Shown here in pieces: positions 25,144 to 34,679 of a stretch of 64,000 nucleotides of DNA. The translations under genes were made by a program, and so were the position numbers. Under the pieces are notes generated by a model. That model did not search any database, was not told the DNA's origin, and saw only the letters and a list, made by a program, of their open reading frames with translations. The DNA is from CAYMDP01 sp964389375 (lineage in GTDB: Bacteria > Bdellovibrionota > Bdellovibrionia > Bdellovibrionales > UBA1609): contig CAYMDP010000007.1 of NCBI GenBank assembly GCA_964389375.1, forward strand, positions 28,085 to 92,084. Direction: 5' to 3'. Numbering within the stretch: position 1 is the stretch's first letter; every line of letters starts with the position of its first letter.

Positions 25144-26312
25144 TGAGGATTGGATCTCTAATCTGCATCGCGTTTATTGGGCTTAGTATTCAGCCTAGGT
25201 TTGCTGAAGCCTTTGCACTGTTTGACGCAAATACTTCAGTGCGAGCCCTGGGAATGGGAAATGCATATTTTGGAGTTGTTAAAGATGCGGATTCGCTTTT
25301 TTATAATCCAGCGGGGCTGGCTCGGACCACGGGATACAATTGGGTCATTGTCGATGTCAAAGTTGGTGGAAGTGGTGAACAGATCCTTGATACAGTCGAA
25401 GATATTCAAGATAGTGATTCTTTTGATGAGACTGTAAGGTCTCTTTACGGAAAAAGTATTTGGCTTGGGGCGGGGGCAAAGTCGGCCTTCAGTATGCCCA
25501 ATTTTGGAATTGCAGTTTATGACAATTTGGACGCAAGTGTTTTGGTCGAAAATCCGGTTTACCCGAATCTAGACATTAATGTGATTAACGATTTTGGTTA
25601 CGTGTTGGGAGCAAGTCTTCCGATTCTGCCTATCTTTCAAATGGGTATCGTACTTAAGCACATACAACGAACAGGATCTCGAGTGCCCTTTGGTGCAAGC
25701 TTTGTGGGCAGTCTTGATCCAGATGCGATCACCTCGAACATCGAAAAAAAGGGAACGGGCTACGGAATGGATCTTGGAGCGAACTTTGTAACTCCGGGGC
25801 CAATCGAAGCTGTGTTCTCATTTGTTTGGAAAAACGTGGGGGTCACAAAGTACAAAGCCGATGATCTTCTTGAGGGCCCACCTTCAGATGTAGATGAAAT
25901 GAGTGTCGGGGCCGCCGTTAATATTGACTTGCCGCTTTTGTCGATCAGTCCAGCAATTGATATTCGCTATTTGAATCAACCTGAACTTCAGATGGGAAAA
26001 AAGCTGAACTTGGGGGTTGAAATTGGACTTCCCCTGTTGGATATTCGAGCGGGCTTCCATCAAGGATATTACACTCTGGGTGCTGGAGTGAATTTGGGTC
26101 TACTGCGTTTTGATGCGGCGACATACGGAGTCGAACTCGGGGAGTATCCCGGTCAGATTGAAGATCGCAGGTACGTGGCTCAGTTGACTCTTGAGTTTGG
26201 TTTTGATCCAGGTTCTTCGGGCGGAATTTTTGGTGGTGGCCTCCGAGGAGGTAGCGGCGGCGGTGGAAGTCGTTCCGTATGGGGCGGAAAGAGATTGAAG
26301 CAGCGGCGCTAG
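25140..26312 (+). CDS. FadL/PorV-like outer-membrane protein 3 with Gly-rich basic tail
   Basis: The ATG at 25140 overlaps the preceding stop. The 390-residue protein has a signal peptide (LICIAFIGLSIQPRFAEA), the family motif RALGMGNAYFGVVKDADSLF with YNPAGLA, and the shared near-C-terminal block YGVELGEYPGQIEDRRYVAQ. Unlike its two paralogs it does not end in the barrel's final Phe strand. It continues with about 35 residues of Gly/Ser/Arg-rich sequence ending in KRLKQRR. This tail may be periplasmic or bind another component. Confidence 0.78.
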   Translation: MMRIGSLICIAFIGLSIQPRFAEAFALFDANTSVRALGMGNAYFGVVKDADSLFYNPAGLARTTGYNWVIVDVKVGGSGEQILDTVEDIQDSDSFDETVRSLYGKSIWLGAGAKSAFSMPNFGIAVYDNLDASVLVENPVYPNLDINVINDFGYVLGASLPILPIFQMGIVLKHIQRTGSRVPFGASFVGSLDPDAITSNIEKKGTGYGMDLGANFVTPGPIEAVFSFVWKNVGVTKYKADDLLEGPPSDVDEMSVGAAVNIDLPLLSISPAIDIRYLNQPELQMGKKLNLGVEIGLPLLDIRAGFHQGYYTLGAGVNLGLLRFDAATYGVELGEYPGQIEDRRYVAQLTLEFGFDPGSSGGIFGGGLRGGSGGGGSRSVWGGKRLKQRR

Positions 26313-26319
26313 ACAGAAC

Positions 26320-29031
26320 TTGCGAATCATAAAAATTCCACATCCAAATGCCAAATTGGATCATCTTGAGTCCTTTAATCCAAAAAGCCAAACCTGGCTC
26401 GTGGCGGATTTAAAATCTAAAATTGAAATTCAAAAACGCTTATTAAAAGTTCATGGCTTTTTAGAAGAAGATGCGGTGTTAAGAGCCAGCGAACTATGGC
26501 GAAAGCTTTTGCTTAGATCCAGACCAGATTTTAGGGTGATTAGTCGCGACCTTGCTCAAGTTCTAATTCGCGAGAAAATGAAAGAGAGCTCTAACGAATG
26601 GGCAAAAAATCCAGGAGCGGTGAAATTACTTTTTGAATATATTCAGCAACTTTTGCCGATCTTAAGTGAGCCAGATGGAATCGAACTTTTAGGGGCTTGG
26701 CTTAAAGAAAATCCTGAAAGTGCTTTGCGCTGGGGCCATTGGGCCCACCTGGCCCACGAAATATGGGCCTGGCTTGAGAATGAAAAATTGATTCCAGGCA
26801 CTTGGATTAAGGGGTTGTTGGCGCACAGTGCCTCTTGCCCAATTTGGAATCGTGATCTTCGCGTCGATTTGGGCATCGACTTTTCTCCTGCAGAGGTTCG
26901 GATTTTTCAGACTCAAAGTCAGGAAAAAGACCTCACGATATTTCAACCTGAGGCGAAGTGGGCCGGTGCTCTTCGGGGACCCATGCAAAGCTACAAGCTT
27001 TTGCAAGAGTCGGCAGACGAAAAGCCCGCAGCAAATTCAAAAATTTTAGAAGGTGTTCAGGCCTTTCGATTTCGCACTCAAGTTTCTGAAGTGAAATGGC
27101 TGACTGCCAAAATTCGAGAGCTTCTTGATTCAGGCACTCGGCCAGACAGGATTGTAGTCGCGGCAGAAGACATTGAATCCTACTGGCTCGCTTTAAGAAA
27201 TTATTTTCGAGTTGAAGGATTTCCCGTTCAGAAAAGCCAAGTGCTTCGGATGCAAAGTCTTCCCTTGATATCGGTTTGGCTGTCGGACCTAAGAATTTGC
27301 TCTGGTCGACTAAGCTCTTCGGACCTTGAGAGTTCGCTTTTTTCGGAAGCTCAACCGCAAGCCTTAAACTTCGATCGCTTTCGTCAGATTTTTTCTAATG
27401 TTTACGGTTTTGAGGATTTGGCTCGCGATAAAAAAGTCGAAGAATTATTTCGCACGCGCATTCACCTGGATTCAGAGCCCTTGTCACGAGATCAGTTTGT
27501 CGCCTGGGCTCTGGGCCTGTGGAAAAAAGAACCCACCGAGTCTTTAAACCGATTTTTTCAAGACTTTTTTTCGGATTGTCCTGCAAGTCTTCAGCTTGAG
27601 CTGGGAGCGTGGATTGAAGTTCTCGAACGAATTGCAGCGAAGTCAGAAATCGAAATCGAAGCTGCTGACGCAAGCGGAATTCAGCTTTTAAGTTTGGAAG
27701 CCGCAGAACTTGCGGACTGCGAAGTTTTATTTGTTTTAGGCGCGACCGAATCGAGCTTAAGAAGAGTCCTAGGCACCGGTTTGTCCACTAGAGATGTCGA
27801 GAAAATTCACCAGGATCTTGGTTTTATGCTGTCTTCGCCAGATTGTTCGGATCAAGAATGGCAAGCCCGCTGGATTTTAGAGAAGCCAGGTATAAATGCA
27901 TTTTTAAGCTTTTCTGAAAGTGATTTTCAGGGAGACGCGCAAGCCCCATCCAGATTGTGGCTTGAGTGCGCAAGGCAAATGGGGAAGGATTCTTCGCAAC
28001 TCGATCCTCTAGGTCTGACTCGCTGGGATTGGATTCAGCTGCACGCTCAAAAACATCATGCGGATCGAGAGGTCTTACTTCAAAGTGTCGAACAAGATCT
28101 GGGGCTTCAGGCCTTGCCTTCTTTTGCCGCAGATTACTCATTTTCCCTTTCTGCCTCTCAGCTTGAAAACTATAATGAGTGTCCCTTTGTTTTTGCTGCA
28201 AATAAACTCTTTGGACTTTCGGACCTTCCAAATATTGATTTAGATCTAGATCATATGACCAAGGGCAAAATTGCCCATGCCCTTTTAGAAGTACTTTTGA
28301 CCGAGCCCATTCGCTTTGACCCGAGTGAGAGTGAACTTGAGGGGCTTATTGAGTCCTGTCTAAAGTCCGAAAAAATTATTATGGGCGAGCCAAAGCTAAA
28401 GCCTCTTTTTATGAAAAAATATAAAAAACTGGCTTATGATTTTTTGGCTTTCGAGAAAGCCTGGCGCGAAAAATTTCCTCTGACTAAAACTGTAGCGAAA
28501 GAAGCCTCGATCAATGGGAATTGGAGCCTAAAACAAAAACGCCTGGTTCCAGAGAATCAACCCGAAGGCCCCGCCTTTAAGGGTTTCATTGACCGAATTG
28601 ATGAGGGAAAAGATCAATCCCTCGTACTGATCGACTACAAAAGCTCAGGTGCGGGTTTAAGAAACATTAAGTCCTGGAACCAAGGCGGAGACTTTCAGCT
28701 TGCTTTATATACCTTGGCCATTGAAAGAGGTTGCCACGAGCTTGGGGCCCGACCCGTCGATGCGGCCGTTTATTTAAGTCTAAAGGATATGAATCGAGAA
28801 AAGGGCTTCGCTTTAAAAAGTTCAGAGAGCGAACTTTTTTCGGTTGAGGGAAGAAAGGGTTATTTGGTTTCGGAAGAAGAGAAATTAAAAATGTTAAGCG
28901 AAGTTGAGCTCAGTATTTCGCAGATTGTTGAGCAAATGGGTGAGGGCGTATTTGCGCCTAAACCTAAAGATAAAAACCAATGTTTTCAGTGTTCATGGAG
29001 GGGCTTATGTCGAGCGACTCACCTCAGCTAG
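26320..29031 (+). CDS. addB: AddB-type subunit of a helicase-nuclease (PD-(D/E)XK, Fe-S)
   Basis: A 903-residue protein starting at TTG 26320, eight bases after the upstream stop; the start is uncertain because no clear ribosome binding site is seen. The C-terminal third is a RecB-type nuclease domain: GKIAHALLEVLL, FKGFIDRID and LVLIDYKSSG. It is framed by the cysteines of an AddB-type iron-sulfur clamp (NECPF early, then CFQCSWRGLC at the end). The N-terminal helicase-like part lacks a clear Walker A, as in AddB. With the next gene it forms the end-processing complex of double-strand break repair. Confidence 0.85.
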   Translation: MRIIKIPHPNAKLDHLESFNPKSQTWLVADLKSKIEIQKRLLKVHGFLEEDAVLRASELWRKLLLRSRPDFRVISRDLAQVLIREKMKESSNEWAKNPGAVKLLFEYIQQLLPILSEPDGIELLGAWLKENPESALRWGHWAHLAHEIWAWLENEKLIPGTWIKGLLAHSASCPIWNRDLRVDLGIDFSPAEVRIFQTQSQEKDLTIFQPEAKWAGALRGPMQSYKLLQESADEKPAANSKILEGVQAFRFRTQVSEVKWLTAKIRELLDSGTRPDRIVVAAEDIESYWLALRNYFRVEGFPVQKSQVLRMQSLPLISVWLSDLRICSGRLSSSDLESSLFSEAQPQALNFDRFRQIFSNVYGFEDLARDKKVEELFRTRIHLDSEPLSRDQFVAWALGLWKKEPTESLNRFFQDFFSDCPASLQLELGAWIEVLERIAAKSEIEIEAADASGIQLLSLEAAELADCEVLFVLGATESSLRRVLGTGLSTRDVEKIHQDLGFMLSSPDCSDQEWQARWILEKPGINAFLSFSESDFQGDAQAPSRLWLECARQMGKDSSQLDPLGLTRWDWIQLHAQKHHADREVLLQSVEQDLGLQALPSFAADYSFSLSASQLENYNECPFVFAANKLFGLSDLPNIDLDLDHMTKGKIAHALLEVLLTEPIRFDPSESELEGLIESCLKSEKIIMGEPKLKPLFMKKYKKLAYDFLAFEKAWREKFPLTKTVAKEASINGNWSLKQKRLVPENQPEGPAFKGFIDRIDEGKDQSLVLIDYKSSGAGLRNIKSWNQGGDFQLALYTLAIERGCHELGARPVDAAVYLSLKDMNREKGFALKSSESELFSVEGRKGYLVSEEEKLKMLSEVELSISQIVEQMGEGVFAPKPKDKNQCFQCSWRGLCRATHLS

Positions 29032-32000
29032 AGTCCCTTGTCGTCCGAGCGGGTGCAGGGGCCGGAAAGACAAGCCGGCTGGTCAAGACGGTTCTTGATC
29101 TGGCGAATGACTTTATCGAGAAAACCGGAAAGCCCCCACGTCTTGTTGTGACCACATTTACTCGAAAGGCCACTCAAGAGCTTAAAGAGCGTTTGGTCAT
29201 AGATGCCTTTGATCGAAAGCAAGAAGCTTTGCTCGATTTTGTGTCTTCTAGAAGTCAGTTACATATTTCGACCATTCATGGGGTTTTAAGTCTTTTTTTA
29301 AGACGCTATGGGCATCTTGCAAACCTAGATAACAACTTTGGCGTTCTTTCTGAGTCCGAGGCCTTAAGGCAGGCAAAGTCTATCTTTAGAGATATTTTTT
29401 TAGAAGATCCATCTCGCGATGATTTGATTGAAACCTTTGATCTTTCTCAATGGGTGCAGTTTGGAAGATGGTATGAAGCTTTGTTGTGTGAGCGACCGGA
29501 CTTGAAGTCTCATGACAAGGGTATTTTCTCGAAAGTCTTCGAAACCAAAAAGCTAGACTGGGTCAGTCGCTTTAAGGCGATCTCTAAACGGATTTTATCC
29601 GAAACCGATGATGAAGACTTTGGTGACTATGCGGGAGTGTTGGCTCAAGTCGCGGACTATCTTATAGAGGCTGGCCCTGAAGATTTTCAAAAAAAGGCCC
29701 AAAGCTCCATCGAGGCTATGCCTTCAAAACCCAGGATGATTGCAAAAAATCCGAAGATTAGCGAAGAGCTAAACCAGGATCTGATGAAACTTTTAAAAGA
29801 TTTTAAAGCGGAACTTGAAAGCGAGACTTTAAATTCTGAAAAATGGATCGAGTGGATTCAGCAAAATCAAGAAATTGAGCCCGTTTTAAAAAAATTTGTA
29901 AAGTTATTTTCGCAGTATAAAAAAACGACCGGGCAGTTCGAAATTCGAGACCTCGAACTTTTTACTTTAGAGATCGTGCAAAGCTCCCCCGAGCTGGCTG
30001 AGGCATTTTCAGCAGACTGGGACTATTGGATGATTGATGAATATCAAGATACCAGTCCCTTACAAGTTCAGATTTTAAAAAGTTTAGTTGGAAAGCGTGA
30101 AAGCTTTGTGGTTGGAGACCCTCAGCAAAGTATCTATTTGTTTCGAGGGGCGCGAAGCGAAGTTTTTACTGAACGGGAAGAAAGTCTAAAGCGGAGTGGC
30201 GGACGAACAGAGACTCAGTTAGTGAACTTTAGGTCCAACCCCCCACTGCTAAAGTTTTTTAATGATTTTTTTCTTAAGCTGAGTCCCGATCATTTTGTGT
30301 CTATGAGTCCCGGAAAGAAAGACACGGATTTTTCTGGACCCGCAGTCAGTCTATATAAGGCCCCCTTGCTCGAAAAAGAAGCCGATCCGCGGGCAAATGA
30401 AAATTTAAGTATTGTTCACCATGTTCTAAAATTAGTTCGGGAGCAGGGTGCAAAGTTTGATGAGATCTGTATTCTCTCTAGAAAAAACAGCATTTTGATG
30501 GAGCTTGCGCAAAGCCTTCAGTCTTTTGGATTGCCCACCCATGTCCATGCCGCTTCGGGATTTTATGAAAGACGCGAGATTCAAGATGCTTTGGCAATTT
30601 TAAAATTTCTTTTAAATCCTCATGACGATTTAAATTTATTGTCTGTAATGCGTTCGCCTTGGTTTCGGGTGCCGGATCAAACGCTAAGGGACTGGGCCAA
30701 ACTGCGTGGCCTTAAGTCTTATTGGTCCTTTGTGGAATCACTTGATAGTAAGCCTGAGGCGGCAACAAAACTGACTCAGATTCTTCATGATCGAGATCGG
30801 ATTGGAGTTGCAGCAAGTTTTGAAAAAACAGTGCTTGAATGTGGTCTGATTGATTTCGCAAGGTTTCATGATCCGACGGGACGACGGGAGTCGAACCTCT
30901 GGAAACTCTTAGTTCAGGTCTCTAAAGAAGAAAAAATGCCGGGCTTAAGTTGGCTGAGTCTTCTAGATCCAAATTTAAAAAAATCCAGGGACCTGGATCA
31001 ATCGGACGAAAGTGATGCCGTGGCTTCGATGGAGCCAAACTGTATTAACTTAATGACCGTTCACGCCTCTAAGGGCCTGCAGTTTAAGCATGTCATTATC
31101 CCAAGGTGTGATCAGGGACCAAAACATAACAATTGGCAGCCTCAGGTTTATTGTGAAGAAACGGGCTCATGGGGATTAGCTTTTAAATCTGAGGAAGAAG
31201 GCAAGCTGAAGTTAAGTTTAGTGGATCGCTTTGCCCTTCAGAGTTTTAAGACTCGCGAGTTAGAAGAGTATGATCGATTGCTTTATGTGGCGATGACTCG
31301 CGCCAAAGAAAGCCTTTGTTTAACTTGGGCCGGTGAACCCGATAGCCAGTCTTGGATGGGAAGATCTCAGTGGCTGTTAAATATAGAAGGTGAAAAAGAT
31401 TTTAAGGATTATAAAGTATTCTCGGACTCTGGTCCCTGGAACCCTGAGAAGTGGCTTTCACTTGATGGAAAAAGCGATGTTCCTTTACTGCCTTTCCCAA
31501 AATCAGAAGTGGAAGCCCCAGAAATCTTAAGCAGAATTAGTGTTAGTCAGCTTTTGGAAGAGGAAATGGATTCCGCTTTGGGATCGGGACGCACAAATGA
31601 GGTCCGCGCGGAAGATTTAAGACGGGCTGCCGAGGGAGTCTTGTTTCATCGCTTGATGGAGTCCATGCATTACCAGTCTGAATTGGCTTTTGTAGACCTT
31701 GCGAAGTCTTGGCTGGATTTGCCAGAGGTAAAGATTTTGGAGCTGAAGGAATTTTTGGAAAATCTAAAGAGCCCTCCTTTGAAGCGACTCTTAGAGACGG
31801 GTCATGTCGAGTGGGGCTTTCAGCTCTTAGAGGGCTCAAGAATTATCGAAGGTCAGATCGACCTTTGGGGAGAAGATCAGGAGACGGTTTGGCTTGTGGA
31901 TTACAAAACGGGATCTGATCGCTACCTCGAAAAAGCTATGAAGCAACTTGATATTTATGCTCGTGCGCTAAGAAAAAGTGGAATCAAAAAACCGATTCAG

Positions 32001-32060
32001 CGCGCAGTCATTTTCCCAATGCTGAAAAAAGTTTTTACTGAGCCGTCGACCACAAATTAG
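29007..32060 (+). CDS. addA: AddA-type UvrD-like helicase-nuclease subunit
   Basis: The start is the ATG at 29007, after GGAGGGGC, overlapping addB by 25 bases. The 1017-residue product is a superfamily 1 helicase: Walker A AGAGAGKTSRL, Walker B MIDEYQDTSPLQ, GDPQQSIYLFRGA, the MTVHASKGLQFKHV motif and VAMTRAKESL. A nuclease domain follows at the C-terminus (GQIDLWGE..., LVDYKTGSD). The two-nuclease AddAB architecture replaces RecBCD. Confidence 0.92.
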   Translation: MSSDSPQLESLVVRAGAGAGKTSRLVKTVLDLANDFIEKTGKPPRLVVTTFTRKATQELKERLVIDAFDRKQEALLDFVSSRSQLHISTIHGVLSLFLRRYGHLANLDNNFGVLSESEALRQAKSIFRDIFLEDPSRDDLIETFDLSQWVQFGRWYEALLCERPDLKSHDKGIFSKVFETKKLDWVSRFKAISKRILSETDDEDFGDYAGVLAQVADYLIEAGPEDFQKKAQSSIEAMPSKPRMIAKNPKISEELNQDLMKLLKDFKAELESETLNSEKWIEWIQQNQEIEPVLKKFVKLFSQYKKTTGQFEIRDLELFTLEIVQSSPELAEAFSADWDYWMIDEYQDTSPLQVQILKSLVGKRESFVVGDPQQSIYLFRGARSEVFTEREESLKRSGGRTETQLVNFRSNPPLLKFFNDFFLKLSPDHFVSMSPGKKDTDFSGPAVSLYKAPLLEKEADPRANENLSIVHHVLKLVREQGAKFDEICILSRKNSILMELAQSLQSFGLPTHVHAASGFYERREIQDALAILKFLLNPHDDLNLLSVMRSPWFRVPDQTLRDWAKLRGLKSYWSFVESLDSKPEAATKLTQILHDRDRIGVAASFEKTVLECGLIDFARFHDPTGRRESNLWKLLVQVSKEEKMPGLSWLSLLDPNLKKSRDLDQSDESDAVASMEPNCINLMTVHASKGLQFKHVIIPRCDQGPKHNNWQPQVYCEETGSWGLAFKSEEEGKLKLSLVDRFALQSFKTRELEEYDRLLYVAMTRAKESLCLTWAGEPDSQSWMGRSQWLLNIEGEKDFKDYKVFSDSGPWNPEKWLSLDGKSDVPLLPFPKSEVEAPEILSRISVSQLLEEEMDSALGSGRTNEVRAEDLRRAAEGVLFHRLMESMHYQSELAFVDLAKSWLDLPEVKILELKEFLENLKSPPLKRLLETGHVEWGFQLLEGSRIIEGQIDLWGEDQETVWLVDYKTGSDRYLEKAMKQLDIYARALRKSGIKKPIQRAVIFPMLKKVFTEPSTTN

Positions 32061-32100
32061 GGTTTTGATAACAAAGACCTCAATGCTAGGGTCTCGTGAT

Positions 32101-32988
32101 TTACTTGCGGCCCGTGGCTCCAGATCCGGAAGAAGAGCTGCTTCCGAAGGCTCTTTTTTCTCCGAACTTGGTCTCGTTGCAAGTGGCAATCAATTCTCCC
32201 ATCAAAGCTAGGTCAAGATTGGCTTGCTTAATCTGACCTCGGCTTTTTGCAAGATCATCAGCCTTTTTTCCTTTGACCTTAATGTCAGACGAGAGGCCTA
32301 GGGATTCTAAGACTGAGTGTGTGAATCCGGCGTCTTTCTTTTTTAAAGAGGTCTGTTTCATTTGGAATTCAATCGCAGCAAGATCTTGTTTTACGACCTC
32401 GTCGTACTGATTGGGAAACTGAGGGTCCGCGTAAAGTTTGGTTACAAGTTGAGAGAGATACTGGCACTGGCCAGCGAGGTCTTGGATTCTTTTGGCTCCA
32501 ACTGCGTCAATTCTATTTCGTCGAAGATTATTTTTGATACTCTCGCAGAGCCGGGATGTCGCCGTAACACAATCCAAAGAGGTCCCGTCGGATTCTGATG
32601 TGTCTAAAGACAGACATAACGTTTTACTGCGAATGCCGTCTTGATAGAGTGTCGTGGTGGATGCCAGAACATTTTTATTCTCAGGGGATTTATCTATGCT
32701 ACCTTCTGTAAGTCTCCAAACTTGATCTTCGATTTTTGTGTCCTTCTCATAATTGATAAAGACAGAATTGTTTTTAGGTAGATCGAGAGAAATTCGGTTT
32801 TCTACTTGGGTCAGTTTTGCATCGAGCTTCTTCATTTCTGCAGGGCTAAGGGTAAGAGTTGGTCGGCCTTTGTCGATTTCAAAGAATTCTCTATTGAAAA
32901 GCGCTCTATTAACGACTCCATCATTCGGCTGCGCAAAGGATTGAAGAGGGGCGAGAAGCATGGGCATAATTAAAACAAAGATTTTCAT
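32101..32988 (-). CDS. Exported protein of unknown function
   Basis: A 295-residue protein with a signal peptide (MPMLLAPLQSFAQ). The mature part is mostly polar helix with five scattered cysteines (in TLCLS, LDCVT, RLCES, GQCQY and ATCNE), and it ends in a Ser/Gly-rich tail. No domain is recognised. A GGAGTAAGAGA ribosome binding site precedes the ATG. The 3' end faces addA with only 40 bp between, where no strong terminator is seen. Confidence 0.7.
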   Translation of the reverse strand: MKIFVLIMPMLLAPLQSFAQPNDGVVNRALFNREFFEIDKGRPTLTLSPAEMKKLDAKLTQVENRISLDLPKNNSVFINYEKDTKIEDQVWRLTEGSIDKSPENKNVLASTTTLYQDGIRSKTLCLSLDTSESDGTSLDCVTATSRLCESIKNNLRRNRIDAVGAKRIQDLAGQCQYLSQLVTKLYADPQFPNQYDEVVKQDLAAIEFQMKQTSLKKKDAGFTHSVLESLGLSSDIKVKGKKADDLAKSRGQIKQANLDLALMGELIATCNETKFGEKRAFGSSSSSGSGATGRK

Positions 32989-33110
32989 AATCTCTTACTC
33001 CATGGCTGGGCCGAGCACTTATATGACTAGGCAAATGACAAACTTTTAACCTTCAATAGGCTTCTTATATTCTACCGAAACCTACATTAAAGAGTAAAGA
33101 TCCAGTCAGC

Positions 33111-33142
33111 GGATCCAGTCTTGACAAAAGACTAGGAGATCC
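33111..33142 (-). terminator. Possible hairpin terminator
   Basis: GGATC...GATCC arms enclose an AGTCTT/AAGACT stem with a 5-nt loop, about 70 bp beyond the stop of the minus-strand lipoprotein gene. No T run follows, so the call is weak. The rest of the 33000-33209 gap holds nothing recognisable except the presumed promoter of the minus-strand gene at 32988. Confidence 0.3.
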
Positions 33143-33209
33143 TGTGGGGAGTATCTTGAGGGTTTAGGAGTTGATGGAAATAAGTTCAGTGGCCCCATCT
33201 CTTGAGAGG

Positions 33210-33794
33210 CTAAGGGTTAAAATCGAATTCGGCGCTGCCTTGAGAACTTGTCACAATTAAGCGCACTGGGGTTCTTTCAGAGACTGAAGTTGGAATTTCA
33301 AATAGAACTTCGTAGGGAGTGTGAAAACGACCAAAGAAGGGGTAGGTATTGTGCAAATCTGCGGGACTCGTCATTAACTTTCGGATCTTGGCCTCAAGGC
33401 GCCGTCCATCAACTTCAAGGTACACTTTCCAAATCGACTTGGCGGGAACATGAAGATTATTTTGTTCTCGATCCGGGGTAAAGAAACTTAAGAAAAAGCG
33501 TGTTGAGGACGAGCTTTCTTGAAAACCTTTTTCGCGCTCTTTCAGGTACTCGTCTTGGTTCCATTGCAGAAAATCCGCCCGTCGTCTAAGGACAGCCTCT
33601 TGGACCTTTGTATTTAAGAAAATAATTGAGGCATCAAAGCGGTTGTAAAAGCCATCATACTTCTTTTTATTCTGGGTATAGGCCGACGTGATCTCTTTAT
33701 ATTCTGAGTCGGTGATTCGTCTTTCGATCGAGCCCTTTTGAGTCGAAGCACAACTAGATAGGACCAGACCAAGCATCAATACAAAGATTCTCAT
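33210..33794 (-). CDS. Lipoprotein of unknown function
   Basis: A 194-residue lipoprotein with lipobox LVLSSCAST (Cys16). The mature domain mixes helix (SEYKEITSAYTQNKKKYDGFYNRFDASIIFLNTKVQEAV) and a beta-rich C-terminal half (SIWKVYLEVDGRRLEAKI, YEVLFEIPT). Its start overlaps the stop of the upstream hydrolase gene by the ATGA arrangement, so it is probably co-expressed with it. No family is recognised. Confidence 0.72.
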   Translation of the reverse strand: MRIFVLMLGLVLSSCASTQKGSIERRITDSEYKEITSAYTQNKKKYDGFYNRFDASIIFLNTKVQEAVLRRRADFLQWNQDEYLKEREKGFQESSSSTRFFLSFFTPDREQNNLHVPAKSIWKVYLEVDGRRLEAKIRKLMTSPADLHNTYPFFGRFHTPYEVLFEIPTSVSERTPVRLIVTSSQGSAEFDFNP

Positions 33795-34639
33795 TTTTGC
33801 CCCAGGAAAGAATTAATGAATTTTTTTAAATCTGCAAATGCAAGATCGCGATCCAAATCATTGTAAATCTCGTGAAGACTGTCTGGATAGATGTGGATTT
33901 CTTTCTTCTCGGAGCCCACGTTTTGGTAAAAACGATTCGAAGCTTCAAGGCTGACCATTTTGTCTTTACCCGCACTTTGCATCAAAAGCGGAATGCGGAT
34001 TTCTTTCGCTCGAGCCTTAAACATTTCGAAACTTTCAAGCATCCCAAGGTAAATGGCAGGGCATACTTTGTCATGTCTTAAGGGATCCGAAGGGTAAAGC
34101 TTTAGCATGTCTTCGTCGCGGGATAGATCTTCGTAGCGAATTTCATTATGAAGAGTCAAAGAGGGCAGCCAACGGTTTGCCACTCGAGCCACCTGATCTT
34201 TGATTTTTGGAACCTTAAGAGCCAGACCAAAGGCCGGAGAGCTTAAACAAAGGGCTTTCATGTCGAGAGGTCCATATTCAAGAACTGCTCGTGCCGAGAT
34301 CAAGCCGCCCATCGAGTGACCAAAAAGAATGGTGGGTCCAGAAGAGCTTCTCTCTTTTTGAACCTCGTCGTACAGACGAAAAAGATCTTTTTCATACTCG
34401 TTGAAGTTGCGAACGAATCCGCGCTTTCCCTCGGACTTACCGTGTCCGCGCAGATCCCAAGCAAAAGTTTCCCAGCCCTCGTCGGCCATCCGTTTTGCGA
34501 AGGGATGGTAACAATCAGAGTGTTCGGCAATTCCGTGAGTCAGGACGATAGTCCCGCGAGCCCCTTCGGGCTGCCAAATCTGATAAAAAAGTTCGGCTTC
34601 GTCGTATCCTCGAAAGGAGCTTTCAAATCTTTGCAACAT
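33791..34639 (-). CDS. Alpha/beta hydrolase, monoacylglycerol lipase type
   Basis: A 282-residue serine hydrolase. It has the HGIAEHSDCY oxyanion region, the nucleophile elbow GHSMGG, an acid residue near SAGKDKMVS and the catalytic His in DSLHEIYNDL. These match the monoglyceride lipase/lysophospholipase group (Hydrolase_4). It has no signal peptide, so it should act in the cytosol on lysophospholipids or monoacylglycerols, for example from scavenged membrane lipids (inference). Confidence 0.88.
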   Translation of the reverse strand: MLQRFESSFRGYDEAELFYQIWQPEGARGTIVLTHGIAEHSDCYHPFAKRMADEGWETFAWDLRGHGKSEGKRGFVRNFNEYEKDLFRLYDEVQKERSSSGPTILFGHSMGGLISARAVLEYGPLDMKALCLSSPAFGLALKVPKIKDQVARVANRWLPSLTLHNEIRYEDLSRDEDMLKLYPSDPLRHDKVCPAIYLGMLESFEMFKARAKEIRIPLLMQSAGKDKMVSLEASNRFYQNVGSEKKEIHIYPDSLHEIYNDLDRDLAFADLKKFINSFLGQK

Positions 34640-34679
34640 GGGTTTAATATTAGAAGATAGCTCAAAGGGGTCAAGTCTG

